Below, in pieces: positions 29,965 to 39,555 of a stretch of DNA of 64,000 nt. The stretch is from positions 310,001-374,000 of the forward strand of contig NZ_LT607754.1 in NCBI RefSeq assembly GCF_900090285.1, written 5' to 3'. The position numbers and the translations under genes are program-made. The number at the start of each line of letters is the position of its first letter. The stretch's first letter is position 1. The notes beneath the pieces are model-generated. The model had not been told where the DNA came from and made no database searches. It worked only from the letters and a program-made list of their open reading frames with translations. Source of the stretch: Micromonospora inositola (GTDB taxonomy: Bacteria; Actinomycetota; Actinomycetes; Mycobacteriales; Micromonosporaceae).

Positions 29965-32115
29965 TCACATGGTCAGTTCGGGGTGCAGCTTGGCCGGGGT
30001 CAGCCGGCGGGACCGGCGCGTCGCGCCGATGGTGAACAGCAGCGCGCCCACCCCGAACGCGACCAGCACGGCCGCTCCGGTGAGCACCGGCCCGGTGGGT
30101 CCGCCGTTGATGGTGTGCCGGAGCCCGGCCACCACGTACGTCATCGGCAGCCAGGGGTGGATGGCCTGGAAGAAGCCGGGCGAGGTCTGCACCGGGTAGG
30201 TGCCGCCGGAGGAGGTGAGCTGGAGCATCAGCAGGGCCAACGCGGCGAGCCGGCCGGCCGGACCGAGCGCCGCACCGAGCAGCTGCATGATCGCGGTGAA
30301 GGCGAGCGAGGTCAGCGCGAGCAGGCCGAGGGTGGCCAGGTCGTGCACCGGGTCCAGGCCGAGCACCAGGGTGACCACGGTGAAGAGCACCCCGGCCTGG
30401 GCCAGGCCGATCGCCGCGGCGGGCAGCCAGCCGGCGAGCGCGACCCGCCAGCCGGGCGCACCGGACATCACGTGCCGCCGGTTGACCGGCCGCAGCAGCA
30501 TGTACGTGATCATCGCGCCGACCCAGAGCGCCAGGGCCAGGAAGTACGGGGCGAAGCCCACGCCGTACGAGCCGGCCGGGTGCTGCGAGTTGCGGATCAG
30601 CCCGACCGGGTCGCCGAGGATGTCGGAGCGGCTCTCCGCGTCGTGGTACCCGGGCAGCCTCTTCTCCCCCGCGGCGAGCCCGTCGGCGAGGTCGCCGGCG
30701 CCGCCCTCCAGCTTGGTCAGCCCGTCGGCGAGCCGGTCGCTGCCGCTGCTGAGCTGGGCCAGCCCGCCGTCGAGCTGGCGGGCGCCGGTGGCGAGCCGGT
30801 ACAGCCCGCCGCGGAGCTGGTCCGCGCCGTCGGCGGCGCCGCCCAGCCCGTCGCGGAGCTTGGCGCTGCCGGCGGCGAGGGTGGTCAGCCCGCTGGCGAG
30901 CTGGTCGACCTTGGCCCGGGCGGAGGCGACGTCGTCGGCGAGGTGCGGCGCGGCGGTGGCGACCTCGCCGGCGGTCGCGGCCACCTGGGTCATCTTCTTC
31001 TGCAGCGCGGCCAGGTCGGTCTTGTCCAGGGTGGCGGCCATCGCCTTGGCGGCGGTGACGGCCTTGTCGGCGGCCTGCCGGGCGGCGACGAGGTTCGGGT
31101 CGTCGGCCAGCTCGGGGTGGGCCTCGACCAGCGCGTCCAGCCGGTCGCGGACCTGCTCCGCCTGGGTCACCACCTGGTCCGCCTTCGCCGGCAGCGCGTC
31201 GATGCCGTCGGCGAGCGCCTGCGCGCCCTCGGCGACCAGGGTGGCGGCGCGCTGGATGTCCGCGGCGTTCTTCCGCAGCAGCGGCTCGTACTTGTCGACG
31301 GCCGCGTCCACCCGGGCGGCGGCCGCGCGGGTCTCGGTCGCCGCGTGGTTGGTGCCGTCGGCGATCTGCGCCGCGCCGGTGTAGAGCTGGTCGAGCCCGG
31401 AGGCCAGCTTGTCCGCGCCCTGTACGGACCTGCCCAGGCCGTCCGCGAGCTGCCCGGCCCCGTTCTCCGAGGCGTCCAGCCCGTCGGCGATCTTCCCGGC
31501 GCCGTCCTCGGAGGCGCCGAGCCCGTCGTGGATCCTCCCGGCGCCGTCGGCGGCCCGGCCGGTCTCGGCCTTGGCGTCGGTGAACCCGATCAGCATCTTG
31601 TCGAAGTACGAGGCGGCCGTGCTCTCCGCGGCGGCGGCTCGGATCTCGCTGAACGCGGAGCGGGCGAGCAGCCCGGAGAGGTAGTTGGTGGCGTCGTCGT
31701 TGACCACCTTCAGCTCGCCCCGGCGGGCCGGCTGGTTCGGCTCGGGGCTGGCCGCCAGGGTGGCCGAGAAGTCCGCCGGGATGGAGAAGACCAGGTGGTA
31801 GCGGCCGCTGCGCAGGCCGGCGGTGGCGTCGTCGGAGTTGGTGACGGTCCAGCCGAAGACCTTGCGGCCGATCAGCTCGTCGGTGAGGTCCCGGCCGGCG
31901 TGCACCTCGGTGCCGTCGCCGGCCTTCGCCGGCCGGTCGGCGTTGACCAGGGCGACCGGGATGCGATCCAGGTTCCCGTACGGGTCCCAGAAGGCGTAGA
32001 GGTAGAGGGCGCCGTAGAGCAGCGGGATGACGGTGAGGACGGCGAGCGCGGCGCGCGGCAGCCGGCCCCGGGTCATCCGGCGCAGCTCGAACAGCGCAAG
32101 ACGAACGACACTCAT
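29965..32115 (-). CDS. YhgE/Pip-family membrane protein (drug/lipid exporter permease)
   Basis: A 716-residue protein: one TM helix at residues 22-44, a long extracytoplasmic region rich in small heptad-like repeats (DGAGKIADGLDASENGAGQLADG...) about 190-560, then five TM helices at the C-terminus. This is the layout of YhgE/Pip proteins, an ABC-2-like group related to MmpL-associated and type VII factors. The repeats form a predicted helical stalk. ATG 32115 overlaps the stop of the ABC ATPase (ATGA 32112-32115), so it is its permease partner. Confidence 0.85.
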   Translation of the reverse strand: MSVVRLALFELRRMTRGRLPRAALAVLTVIPLLYGALYLYAFWDPYGNLDRIPVALVNADRPAKAGDGTEVHAGRDLTDELIGRKVFGWTVTNSDDATAGLRSGRYHLVFSIPADFSATLAASPEPNQPARRGELKVVNDDATNYLSGLLARSAFSEIRAAAAESTAASYFDKMLIGFTDAKAETGRAADGAGRIHDGLGASEDGAGKIADGLDASENGAGQLADGLGRSVQGADKLASGLDQLYTGAAQIADGTNHAATETRAAAARVDAAVDKYEPLLRKNAADIQRAATLVAEGAQALADGIDALPAKADQVVTQAEQVRDRLDALVEAHPELADDPNLVAARQAADKAVTAAKAMAATLDKTDLAALQKKMTQVAATAGEVATAAPHLADDVASARAKVDQLASGLTTLAAGSAKLRDGLGGAADGADQLRGGLYRLATGARQLDGGLAQLSSGSDRLADGLTKLEGGAGDLADGLAAGEKRLPGYHDAESRSDILGDPVGLIRNSQHPAGSYGVGFAPYFLALALWVGAMITYMLLRPVNRRHVMSGAPGWRVALAGWLPAAAIGLAQAGVLFTVVTLVLGLDPVHDLATLGLLALTSLAFTAIMQLLGAALGPAGRLAALALLMLQLTSSGGTYPVQTSPGFFQAIHPWLPMTYVVAGLRHTINGGPTGPVLTGAAVLVAFGVGALLFTIGATRRSRRLTPAKLHPELTM

Positions 32116-32855
32116 GCGGTCACCTCGGGGGTCTGGTCCTGGGCCGCCCGGGGGGCGACGAGGGCGGCCGGGGGCAGGGTCAGCTCGGTGCGGGTGGGCA
32201 GGGTCGGATCGCCGAGCCGGTGGGTGATCGCGATGGTGCCGGGTTCGACGGCGCGGGCGCTGGCGATGACGGCGTATCCCTGGTCGGCGAGGCGGGACAG
32301 GGCGGCCCAGATCCACTGCCGCTCGGGGGCGTCGGATCCGGCGTCCACGTCGTCGGCGACGATCAGGTTCGGGCCGCTCAGGCTGGCCAGCACCAGGCCG
32401 AGCACCTGCCGCTCGACGGGGGTGAGGTCCCGGCCGTACCGGTCGGGGTCGAGCGGGCTGTCGGTGAAGCCGGCGCCGGCGATGGCGGCGGCGAAGGCGT
32501 CCCGCCGGTACGCCCGGCGGGCGCGGACGGCGGCGACCGGCACGAGCTGCCGGCGACGGCGCGGCACGGGCCCGAGCAGCAGCAGCCGCTCCTGGATGTG
32601 TTCGGCCACGGTCAGCGTCGGGTCGGGCTCGTGCACCCCGGCGACCTGGCCGAGCGCGGCGGGGCCGCGCCGGCGCAGCTCCCCGTCGGTGTGCGGGAAG
32701 CAGCCGGCCAGGGCGAGCAGCAGGGAGGTGCGCCCGCTGCCGGGCGGCCCGGTCACCGCGTGCAGCTCGCCGGCCTCGGCGGTCAGGTCGACGTCCCGGT
32801 ACATCCAGCCCCGGCGGGTCCGCAGCCCCAGCCCGCTGGCCTCGACGATCTTCAT
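32112..32855 (-). CDS. ABC transporter ATP-binding protein, degenerate motifs (YhgE partner)
   Basis: A 247-residue ABC ATPase-like protein. Walker A reads GPPGSGRTS, with Arg in the place of the invariant Lys. The signature loop reads LTPVERQVLGL instead of LSGGQ, and Walker B is NLIVADDVDAG with Asp in the catalytic position. The fold is clearly ABC-type but the site is unlikely to hydrolyse ATP normally. It heads the operon and pairs with the YhgE permease. Either ATP is only bound, or transport is not driven by this subunit. Confidence 0.8.
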   Translation of the reverse strand: MKIVEASGLGLRTRRGWMYRDVDLTAEAGELHAVTGPPGSGRTSLLLALAGCFPHTDGELRRRGPAALGQVAGVHEPDPTLTVAEHIQERLLLLGPVPRRRRQLVPVAAVRARRAYRRDAFAAAIAGAGFTDSPLDPDRYGRDLTPVERQVLGLVLASLSGPNLIVADDVDAGSDAPERQWIWAALSRLADQGYAVIASARAVEPGTIAITHRLGDPTLPTRTELTLPPAALVAPRAAQDQTPEVTA

Positions 32856-32878
32856 CGCCCCATCCCGACTTCCTTTGA

Positions 32879-32892
32879 ACTGACCGGTCAGT
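32879..32892. promoter_or_regulatory. TetR operator upstream of the ABC/YhgE/TetR operon
   Basis: ACTGACCGGTCAGT is a perfect 14-base palindrome starting 24 bases before the ATPase ATG. The TGACCGGTCA core is a common TetR-family operator form. The operon's last gene encodes a TetR regulator, the obvious binder, implying autoregulation. Confidence 0.7.
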
Positions 32893-32967
32893 ACAAAAAC
32901 ATGGTCAGCGTAGCGCCGTACGTCCGGTTCGGCGATTCAGCGGAACGTGATCCCGGCCATGCCCGGC

Positions 32968-33807
32968 TCAGAAGAGCACGGTGGCGAGCGTGCCGACCGG
33001 CCGGAAACCGCAGCGCTCGTAGACCCGGCGGGCCGGCAGGTTGAAGTCGTTGACGTAGAGGCTGACCGTCGGCGCGACCCGGACCAGCGCGTCCCGGACC
33101 ACCGCCGCCATCGCCGGCGTGGCGATCCCGCGACCCCGCCACTCCGGCGCCACCCAGACCCCCTGGACCTGGGCCGTCCGCCGGGTCACCACGGCCAGTT
33201 CGGCCTTGAAGACCACCTTGCCGTCGACGAACCGGGCGTACGCGCGGCCCGCGCGGACCAGGTCGGCCACCCGCCGCCGGTACCCCCGCCCGCCGTCCTC
33301 AACCAGCGGCGACACCCCGACCTCCTCGGTGTACATGGCCACCGCCGCCGGGAAGAGCCGGTCGACCTCGCCGCCGCGCACCCGCCGCACCGCCGGGTCG
33401 GCCGCCACCGTGGGCAGCGCGTCCGTGGCCAGCAGCGGCTGGTTGGGGCGTACGTCCCGGGCCGGCCCCCAGTGCGCGGCGAGGCGGTCCCAGAGGCCCA
33501 GCACCGCGTCCGCCCGCCCGACGATCGACGAGCAGATCCGCTCCTCGGTGCCGAGCTGATCGGCGAAGGCGGCGACCGCCGGCTCCGTGGCGAGCACCGG
33601 GGTCAGGTTGCCGCCCAGCCAGCAGATCGACTCCAGGTTGCGCCGGGCGCCGTAGCCCAGGATCCGGCCGTCGGCCCGCCACCAGGCCAGCCCGCGGGCG
33701 GCGACCCGCTCGGCCACCTGCGCGCCTGCGAACGGATCGAGGTCGAGCAACCGCTCGACCGCGCGGCGCTCCGATTCCCCCAGTTGCCGTACCGGCACCG
33801 TCAGCAC
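32968..33807 (-). CDS. GNAT acetyltransferase with DUF4081 N-terminal domain
   Basis: The 279-residue protein has a DUF4081-type first half (VERLLDLDPFAGAQVAERVAARG, GGNLTPV) and a GNAT second half with the acetyl-CoA loop VWVAPEWRGRGIATPAM and the YVNDFNLPARRVYERCGF motif. The pair is typical of actinobacteria; the substrate is unknown. The longer frame begins with TTG at 33870; I prefer GTG 33807 (VLTVPVRQL) because conserved sequence begins there. Confidence 0.8.
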   Translation of the reverse strand: MLTVPVRQLGESERRAVERLLDLDPFAGAQVAERVAARGLAWWRADGRILGYGARRNLESICWLGGNLTPVLATEPAVAAFADQLGTEERICSSIVGRADAVLGLWDRLAAHWGPARDVRPNQPLLATDALPTVAADPAVRRVRGGEVDRLFPAAVAMYTEEVGVSPLVEDGGRGYRRRVADLVRAGRAYARFVDGKVVFKAELAVVTRRTAQVQGVWVAPEWRGRGIATPAMAAVVRDALVRVAPTVSLYVNDFNLPARRVYERCGFRPVGTLATVLF

Positions 33808-33862
33808 GGCTACCAGCCTGCCAGATCGGCCCGGTGGCGCGCGGGCCGACCTGATGACCGGG

Positions 33863-35089
33863 TCAGCCAACCGGGATCGGCGTGGGCGCCGGCTCGGCCG
33901 GGCGGGACCGCCGCGCCCACGCCACCACGGGCGGCACCAGCAGCCCGAGCAGGAGGAACAGCGCGCCGAGCAGCAGCCAACCGGGCACCCCCCAGCCGAC
34001 CGCCAGGGTGGTCACCACCACCGGCGCGATCATCCCGCCGAGCTGCATGCCCATCCCGTACGCGCCCTGGTACTGCCCTTGGGCGTGGGCCGGGGCCAGG
34101 CCGAAGGAGATCCCCCACCCGGCCGCGGCGTGCCACAGCTCGCCGATCACGTGCACGAACGCCCCGGCCAGCAGCAGCGCCACCGCGACCGGGGTCGGCG
34201 CACCCCCGCTCGCGGCGAAGAGCGCGCAGGCGACCGCGATGACCGCGCCGGCCCGGCGGGCGGCCCGGGCCGCCCCGGCCAGGTCCTCGGTGCCGCGCGA
34301 GGCGCGCACCTGGAAGAGCACCACGATGACGGTGTTGACCAGCATGCAGCCCGAGACGAGCCAGTTCGGGGCGGCGGTGTGGTCGGCGATCCACAGCGGC
34401 AGAGCGATGTTGATCAGCCCGAAGTGCATCGAGAGCAGCCCGTCGAGCACCGTGAAGGCCAGGAAGGGGCGGTCCCGCAGGGCGATCAGCCGCGGGCCGT
34501 GCGTGGGCGCGGGGACCGGCGGGACGGCCGGCAGCCGGAGCAGGATCGCCGCCGCGACCAGGTACGTCACGCAGTCGAGCAGGATCAGGGCCAGGTAGCC
34601 GGCCCGGGTGTCCGCGGCGAGACCGAAGCCGGCGACCACGGCGCCGACGGAGATGCCGACGTTGGTGACGGCGCGCAGCCAGGCCCGGGTACGCACCCGC
34701 TGGTCGGCGGGGACGGCCCCGGCGATCAGCGCGCCCCGGGCGCCGCGGCTGGCCGCGTCGGCGACCGCCATCAGCATCCCGACGACGAGGAAGGTCGGGA
34801 ACGACCGGACGGCGACCAGGGCGGCGGTGAAGGCGCCGGAGGCGACCAGCGCGGCGAGCTGGATGCCGCGCGGGCCGTACCGGTCGGCGAGATAGCCCAT
34901 CGGCGTGCTGGCCACCAGGCTGACCAGCGCGGTGATGGTGAGGCCGAGGCCGACCTGGGCCACGGTCAGGCCGACCGAGCGGGTCAGGAAGAGCGCGCTG
35001 ACGGTCAGCCAGGTGCCCCGGCCGACGGTGTTGACCAGGGTGGAGAGGGCGAGGGTCCGGGCCGGGCCCGGTTCGGGAAGCAGGCGCAC
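33863..35089 (-). CDS. MFS transporter (drug efflux type)
   Basis: The 408-residue protein has 12 predicted TM helices and the MFS loop 2-3 motif GYLADRYGPRGIQ. A second half repeat starts near residue 215. It resembles actinobacterial drug efflux pumps. GTG 35089 follows a short AT-rich promoter region shared with the divergent PadR gene. A 10-base palindrome (35108-35117) and the PadR palindrome (35152-35181) lie in that region, so expression may answer to PadR. Substrate unknown. Confidence 0.85.
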   Translation of the reverse strand: MRLLPEPGPARTLALSTLVNTVGRGTWLTVSALFLTRSVGLTVAQVGLGLTITALVSLVASTPMGYLADRYGPRGIQLAALVASGAFTAALVAVRSFPTFLVVGMLMAVADAASRGARGALIAGAVPADQRVRTRAWLRAVTNVGISVGAVVAGFGLAADTRAGYLALILLDCVTYLVAAAILLRLPAVPPVPAPTHGPRLIALRDRPFLAFTVLDGLLSMHFGLINIALPLWIADHTAAPNWLVSGCMLVNTVIVVLFQVRASRGTEDLAGAARAARRAGAVIAVACALFAASGGAPTPVAVALLLAGAFVHVIGELWHAAAGWGISFGLAPAHAQGQYQGAYGMGMQLGGMIAPVVVTTLAVGWGVPGWLLLGALFLLLGLLVPPVVAWARRSRPAEPAPTPIPVG

Positions 35090-35107
35090 GGCGAAAGCTT
35101 AGCAAGA

Positions 35108-35117
35108 CGTACGTACG
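35108..35117. promoter_or_regulatory. Palindrome in the MFS-padR divergent promoter region
   Basis: CGTACGTACG is a perfect 10-base palindrome, 19 bases before the MFS start. It may be an operator or part of the MFS promoter. Seen directly, function inferred. Confidence 0.4.
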
Positions 35118-35151
35118 GTTTTCTGACCCGTCCACGATTCAGCTTGTCGGC

Positions 35152-35181
35152 GATGCATTGCCGATATATCGTCGATGCATC
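35152..35181. promoter_or_regulatory. PadR operator: 30-bp near-palindrome
   Basis: GATGCAT (35152-35158) and ATGCATC (35175-35181) are inverted about a perfect central CGATATATCG (35162-35171). Only the three-base spacers are asymmetric. It lies 30 bases upstream of the padR ATG and 62 bases from the MFS start. The AT-rich ATGCAT/ATATAT pattern is typical for PadR-family operators. Confidence 0.65.
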
Positions 35182-35210
35182 AGCGACAGTACGAAGAGAA
35201 GGAGAGTCCG

Positions 35211-35795
35211 ATGGGATTCCACGCACGGATGCACGCGATGCACGAGGCGCGGATGCGCGGCTTCGGCTTCCCCCCGTTCCCGCCCGGCCCACCGTTCCCC
35301 CCGGGACCGCACGGTCACGGCGGGCGAGGCGGCCGAGGCGGTCGCGGCCGGGGACGGCGGCCCAACGTCCGGGGCGCCGTGCTGGCCCTGCTCACCGAGC
35401 GGCCGATGCACGGCTACGAGATGATCCAGGAGATCGACTCCCGCACCGGCGGGGCCTGGCGGCCCAGCCCCGGCTCGATCTACCCCACCCTGCAACTGCT
35501 GGAGGACGAGGGCGTCATCGCCGCCACCGACGGGTCGGGCGGCGGGCGCAAGCGGTTCACCCTCACCGACCACGGGCGCGCCGAGGCCACCGAGGCGGCG
35601 CAGACCCCGCCCTGGGCGGAGTTCGCCGAAAACACGGTCAACAGCTGGCACGACATCCGGGACGCCGGCGCGCAGGCGATGAACGCGCTGCGCCAGGTGA
35701 TGATGACCGGCACCGACGACCAGCGCGAACGGGCCGCCCAGGTGCTCGACGAGACCCGCCGCAAGCTCTACGCCATCCTCGCCGAATCCGAGTGA
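35211..35795 (+). CDS. PadR-family transcriptional regulator
   Basis: The 194-residue protein has a His/Gly/Pro-rich N-terminal extension (MGFHARMHAMHEARMRGFGF, then PPGPHGHGGRGG), then a PadR winged helix: RGAVLALLTERPMHGYEMIQEI, PSPGSIYPTLQLLEDEGVI, and a C-terminal dimerisation helix pair. The His-rich head may bind metal or may be a flexible tail. ATG 35211 has AGAAGGAGAG upstream. Autoregulation is likely from the palindrome in front of it, and the divergent MFS gene is the probable target. Confidence 0.85.
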   Translation: MGFHARMHAMHEARMRGFGFPPFPPGPPFPPGPHGHGGRGGRGGRGRGRRPNVRGAVLALLTERPMHGYEMIQEIDSRTGGAWRPSPGSIYPTLQLLEDEGVIAATDGSGGGRKRFTLTDHGRAEATEAAQTPPWAEFAENTVNSWHDIRDAGAQAMNALRQVMMTGTDDQRERAAQVLDETRRKLYAILAESE

Positions 35796-35816
35796 GCACC
35801 TCACCCGCGTACGCGA

Positions 35817-35852
35817 AAAGGGCGGCCCTCCCCCACGGGACGGCCGCCCTTT
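35817..35852. terminator. Bidirectional terminator between padR and ispG
   Basis: An 11-base perfect stem (35817-35827 with 35842-35852; AAAGGGCGGCC type) with a 14-base loop lies between converging padR and ispG. A-rich and T-rich flanks on opposite sides let it work in both directions. Confidence 0.7.
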
Positions 35853-35871
35853 CCGACGGTGCGTCGGGACG

Positions 35872-37053
35872 TCAGTGCACGGTGACCCGGGGACCGGGGA
35901 CCAGGTCGCGGAGCTCCTCGGGGATCTCGGCGCCCATCTCGTCGGCGATCCGCAGCGCCTCCTCGATCAGCGTCTCGACGATCTGCGCCTCCGGGACGGT
36001 CTTGACAACCTGGCCCTTGACGAAGATCTGCCCCTTGCCGTTGCCGGAGGCGACGCCGAGGTCGGCCTCGCGGGCCTCACCCGGGCCGTTCACCACGCAG
36101 CCCATCACGGCGACCCGCAGCGGCACCGGCAGCCCCTCCAGACCGGCGGTGACCTCCTCGGCCAGCTTGTAGACGTCGACCTGGGCCCGGCCGCAGGAGG
36201 GGCATGAGACGATCTCCAGGCCCCGCTCGCGCAGGCCCAGCGACTCCAGGATCGCGTTGCCGACCTTGATCTCCTCCACCGGCGGGGCCGACAACGAGAC
36301 CCGGATGGTGTCGCCGATCCCCTCGGCCAGCAGCGCGCCGAAGGCGACCGCCGACTTGATGGTGCCCTGGAAGGCCGGGCCGGCCTCGGTCACGCCCAGG
36401 TGCAGCGGGTAGTCGCACTGCTCGGCGAGCTGCCGGTACGCCCGGATCATCACCACCGGGTCGTTGTGCTTGACCGAGATCTTGATGTCCCGGAAGCCGT
36501 GCTCCTCGAAGAGCGAGCACTCCCAGAGCGCCGACTCGACCAGCGCCTCGGCGGTGGCCTTGCCGTACTTGGCGAGCAGCCGCTTGTCCAGCGAGCCGGC
36601 GTTGACGCCGATCCGGATCGGCACCCCGGCGTCGCCGGCCGCCCTGGCGATCTCCTTCACCTTGTCGTCGAACTGCCGGATGTTGCCCGGGTTGACCCGG
36701 ACGGCCGCGCAGCCGGCGTCGATCGCGGCGAAGACGTACTTCGGCTGGAAGTGGATGTCGGCGATCACCGGGATCTGCGACTTCTTCGCGATCGCCGGCA
36801 GCGCCTCGACGTCGTCCTGGCTGGGCACGGCGACCCGGACGATCTGGCAGCCGGAGGCGGTCAGCTCGGCGATCTGCTGGAGCGTGGCGTTGACGTCGGC
36901 GGTCAGGGTGGTGGTCATGGACTGCACCGAGACCGGCGCACCCCCACCGACCGGTACCGAGCCGACCATGATCTGGCGGCTGGCCCGACGCGGGGCGAGC
37001 GGCGGCGGCGGCACGGGGGGCATACCGAGACTGACAGCGGTCACTTCAGGCAC
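35872..37053 (-). CDS. ispG: 4-hydroxy-3-methylbut-2-enyl diphosphate synthase (flavodoxin)
   Basis: The 393-residue enzyme makes HMBPP from MEcPP, the sixth step of the MEP isoprenoid pathway. Visible are the N-terminal TIM-barrel motif [16 protein letters not shown], and the [4Fe-4S] Cys set: CPSCGR and [10 protein letters not shown]. It ends the dxr-rseP-ispG run, starting with a GTG at 37053 directly next to the rseP stop. The link of MEP genes with site-2 protease is conserved in actinobacteria. Confidence 0.97.
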   Translation of the reverse strand: MPEVTAVSLGMPPVPPPPLAPRRASRQIMVGSVPVGGGAPVSVQSMTTTLTADVNATLQQIAELTASGCQIVRVAVPSQDDVEALPAIAKKSQIPVIADIHFQPKYVFAAIDAGCAAVRVNPGNIRQFDDKVKEIARAAGDAGVPIRIGVNAGSLDKRLLAKYGKATAEALVESALWECSLFEEHGFRDIKISVKHNDPVVMIRAYRQLAEQCDYPLHLGVTEAGPAFQGTIKSAVAFGALLAEGIGDTIRVSLSAPPVEEIKVGNAILESLGLRERGLEIVSCPSCGRAQVDVYKLAEEVTAGLEGLPVPLRVAVMGCVVNGPGEAREADLGVASGNGKGQIFVKGQVVKTVPEAQIVETLIEEALRIADEMGAEIPEELRDLVPGPRVTVH

Positions 37054-38301
37054 TCACCTTGGGAAGAGCGTGATCGGGTTGACGACGTCCGCGGTGACGG
37101 TCAGCAGCGTGAACACGCCACCGATCAGGATCACCGCGTACGTGATGGGCATGAGCTTGAGGTAGTCGACGCGGCCCGGGTCCGCCCGGCCGATCCGGGC
37201 GTAGAGCCAGGAGCGGGCCCGCTCGAACCAGGAGATGGCGATGTGCCCGCCGTCCAGCGGCAGCAGCGGCAGCAGGTTGAACACGCCGATGAAGAAGTTC
37301 AGCGAGACGAAGAGCATGAAGAACCCGTACCAGGCGTCGTTCGCCACGAACTCGCCGCCGAGCCGGCTGGCGCCGACAACGCTGATCGGGGTGTCCATGT
37401 CCCGCTCGCCGCCGGTGATCGCGTTCCACAGGGCGGGCACCTTCTGCGGGATGCGCTGCATGGCGTGCGCGGTCTGCACCGCCATGCTCCCGGTGAAGTC
37501 GGCGGTGGCACCGAACGCGTCGATCGGCCCGTACTCGATGTACTGCGGCGTGGTGGGGCGGAGGGCGACGCCCATCGCGGCGACCGCCGAGGTGGCGCCC
37601 TTGGGGTCGGTCAGCGGCGGGCGCTGCACGGCGGCGAGGTCGACGGTGGCGGTGGCGGCCTTGCCGTCGCGGACGTAGTCGACGGTGGCCAGGCCGGGCG
37701 TGGTGCCGCGGACCACGTCGAGCATCTGCCCCCAGGTGGAGACCGGCTTCCCGTTGACCGCGGTGATCCGGTCGCCCTCCTTGAGCTGGGCCTTGGCGGC
37801 CGGGCTGGCCGGGTCGCCGGCCTGGCAGGCGCGGTTGGCGTTCTCCACCACCACACACGGGGCCAGGGCGATGACCGCCGGCTCGGCCTTGAAGGCCTCC
37901 GTGGTGGTCGGGGCCTTCGGGTTCGGCAGGCCCACCGAGACCGCCATGATCCAGAGCGCGCCCAGGGCCAGCGCGAAGTGGGTGATCGAGCCGGCGGACA
38001 TCACGATCGTCCGCTTCCACACCGGGTAGCGCCACATGGCACGCTTCTCGTCCCCCGGTTCGACGTCGTCGTCCTGCGGGGTCATCCCGACGATCTTGCA
38101 GAAGCCGCCGAGCGGGATGCCCTTGACGCCGTACTCGGTCTCACCCCGCTTGAACGACCACAGGGTCGGGCCGAAGCCCACGAAGTAGCGGGTGACCTTC
38201 ATCCCGAACGCCTTGGCGGTGAGCATGTGCCCCGCCTCGTGCAGGCTCACCGAGACGAGGATGAACACGGCGAAGAGGATCACCCCGAGCAGGTTTGCCA
38301 T
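37054..38301 (-). CDS. rseP: Site-2 intramembrane zinc metalloprotease (M50, RseP/Rip type)
   Basis: A 415-residue membrane protease with the zinc motif HEAGH at residues 21-25, a PDZ domain about 150-260 (LKEGDRITAVNGKPVSTWG) and the second zinc/catalytic segment LLPLLPLDGGHIA near the end. It cleaves membrane anti-sigma factors or other TM substrates. The ATG at 38301 overlaps the dxr stop by one base (TGATG). In mycobacteria the homologue Rip1 has this same dxr-linked position. Confidence 0.95.
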   Translation of the reverse strand: MANLLGVILFAVFILVSVSLHEAGHMLTAKAFGMKVTRYFVGFGPTLWSFKRGETEYGVKGIPLGGFCKIVGMTPQDDDVEPGDEKRAMWRYPVWKRTIVMSAGSITHFALALGALWIMAVSVGLPNPKAPTTTEAFKAEPAVIALAPCVVVENANRACQAGDPASPAAKAQLKEGDRITAVNGKPVSTWGQMLDVVRGTTPGLATVDYVRDGKAATATVDLAAVQRPPLTDPKGATSAVAAMGVALRPTTPQYIEYGPIDAFGATADFTGSMAVQTAHAMQRIPQKVPALWNAITGGERDMDTPISVVGASRLGGEFVANDAWYGFFMLFVSLNFFIGVFNLLPLLPLDGGHIAISWFERARSWLYARIGRADPGRVDYLKLMPITYAVILIGGVFTLLTVTADVVNPITLFPR

Positions 38302-39512
38302 CAAGCTCCTTCCACCGACCCGACGATGATCTCCTGGGCGTGCGCCCGTGCCCACGACTCGGCGGCGAGCACGTCCTCGACGGTACCTGGTTCGTCGAAG
38401 TCCGGAGCGTCCTCCAACACCCGCCGGAGGGTGTCGACGATGCCGAGGAACGGCAGCCGCCCGGCCACGAACGCCTCGACGCACTCCTCGTTCGCCGCGT
38501 TGTAGATCGCCGGCCGGCAGCGCCCGGCCGCCCCGGCCGCCTTGGCCAGCGCGACCGCCGGGAACGCGGTGTCGTCCAGCGGGAAGAACTCCCAGGTATG
38601 GCTCTTCGTCCAGTCGACCGCGGCGGCGGCCCCCGGCACCCGGTCGGGCCAGCCGATCCCGAGCGCGATGGGCAGCCGCATGTCCGGCGGGCTGGCCTGC
38701 GCGAGGGTGGAGCCGTCGGTGAACTCGACCATCGAGTGGATCACCGACTGCGGGTGGACCATCACCTCGATGTCGGCGTAGGGCACGTCGAACAGCTCGT
38801 GCGCCTCGATCACCTCCAGCGCCTTGTTGACCATGGTGGCGGAGTTGATCGTGACGACCGGCCCCATGTTCCAGGTCGGGTGGGCCAGCGCCTGCGCGGG
38901 CGTGACCTCGGTCAACTCGTCCCGGCGCCGACCCCGGAACGGGCCGCCGCTGGCGGTCACCACCAGGCGCCGCACCTCGCCGCGGGTGCCACCGCGCAGG
39001 CACTGCGCCAGCGCCGAGTGCTCAGAGTCGACGGGAACGATCTGCCCCGGCCGCGTCACCGCCGCCTTCACCAGCGGGCCGCCGGCCACCAGCGACTCCT
39101 TGTTCGCCAGGGCGAGGGTACGACCGGCGCGCAGCGCCGCCAGGGTCGGCGCCAGCCCCAGCGAGCCGACCACCCCGTTGAGCACCACGTCGCACGGCCA
39201 CCCGGCCAGCTCGGTCATCGCGTCCGGGCCGGCCACGATCTTGGGGAGCTTGAAGTCGCCGGTGGCCCAGCCGCGCCGGCTCGCCTCGGCGTAGAAGGCG
39301 AGCTGGAGGTCCTGCGCGGCGGACGCCTTCGCCACCCCGACCGCCTCCACGCCCAGTTCGAGGGCCTGCGCGGCGAGCAGCTCGACGTTGCCGCCGCCCG
39401 CGCCGAGCGCGACCACCCGGAACCGGTCGGGGTTGCGCCGGACGATGTCGATGGCCTGGGTACCGATCGAGCCGGTGGACCCGAGCAGGACGAGGTCGCG
39501 GGGAGAGGTCAC
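38301..39512 (-). CDS. dxr: 1-deoxy-D-xylulose 5-phosphate reductoisomerase
   Basis: The 403-residue enzyme converts DXP to MEP using NADPH, the first committed step of the MEP pathway. Visible are the NADPH loop [23 protein letters not shown], the metal site PVDSEHSA, the SGGPFRG loop and [19 protein letters not shown] 39512 ([11 protein letters not shown]) is preferred over TTG 39530. It is the first gene of a dxr-rseP-ispG set that covers two MEP steps. Confidence 0.96.
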   Translation of the reverse strand: MTSPRDLVLLGSTGSIGTQAIDIVRRNPDRFRVVALGAGGGNVELLAAQALELGVEAVGVAKASAAQDLQLAFYAEASRRGWATGDFKLPKIVAGPDAMTELAGWPCDVVLNGVVGSLGLAPTLAALRAGRTLALANKESLVAGGPLVKAAVTRPGQIVPVDSEHSALAQCLRGGTRGEVRRLVVTASGGPFRGRRRDELTEVTPAQALAHPTWNMGPVVTINSATMVNKALEVIEAHELFDVPYADIEVMVHPQSVIHSMVEFTDGSTLAQASPPDMRLPIALGIGWPDRVPGAAAAVDWTKSHTWEFFPLDDTAFPAVALAKAAGAAGRCRPAIYNAANEECVEAFVAGRLPFLGIVDTLRRVLEDAPDFDEPGTVEDVLAAESWARAHAQEIIVGSVEGA

Positions 39513-39555
39513 CCGGCCATTCTTCCCCAACGGTGCTGAACGCCCGCTGGGAGCC

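Noticed and set aside
29983..32883. 966-codon plus-strand frame opposite YhgE and its ATPase
   Set aside because: Antisense shadow with low-complexity Gly/Arg/Val content; the overlapping ATGA genes on the minus strand are clear.
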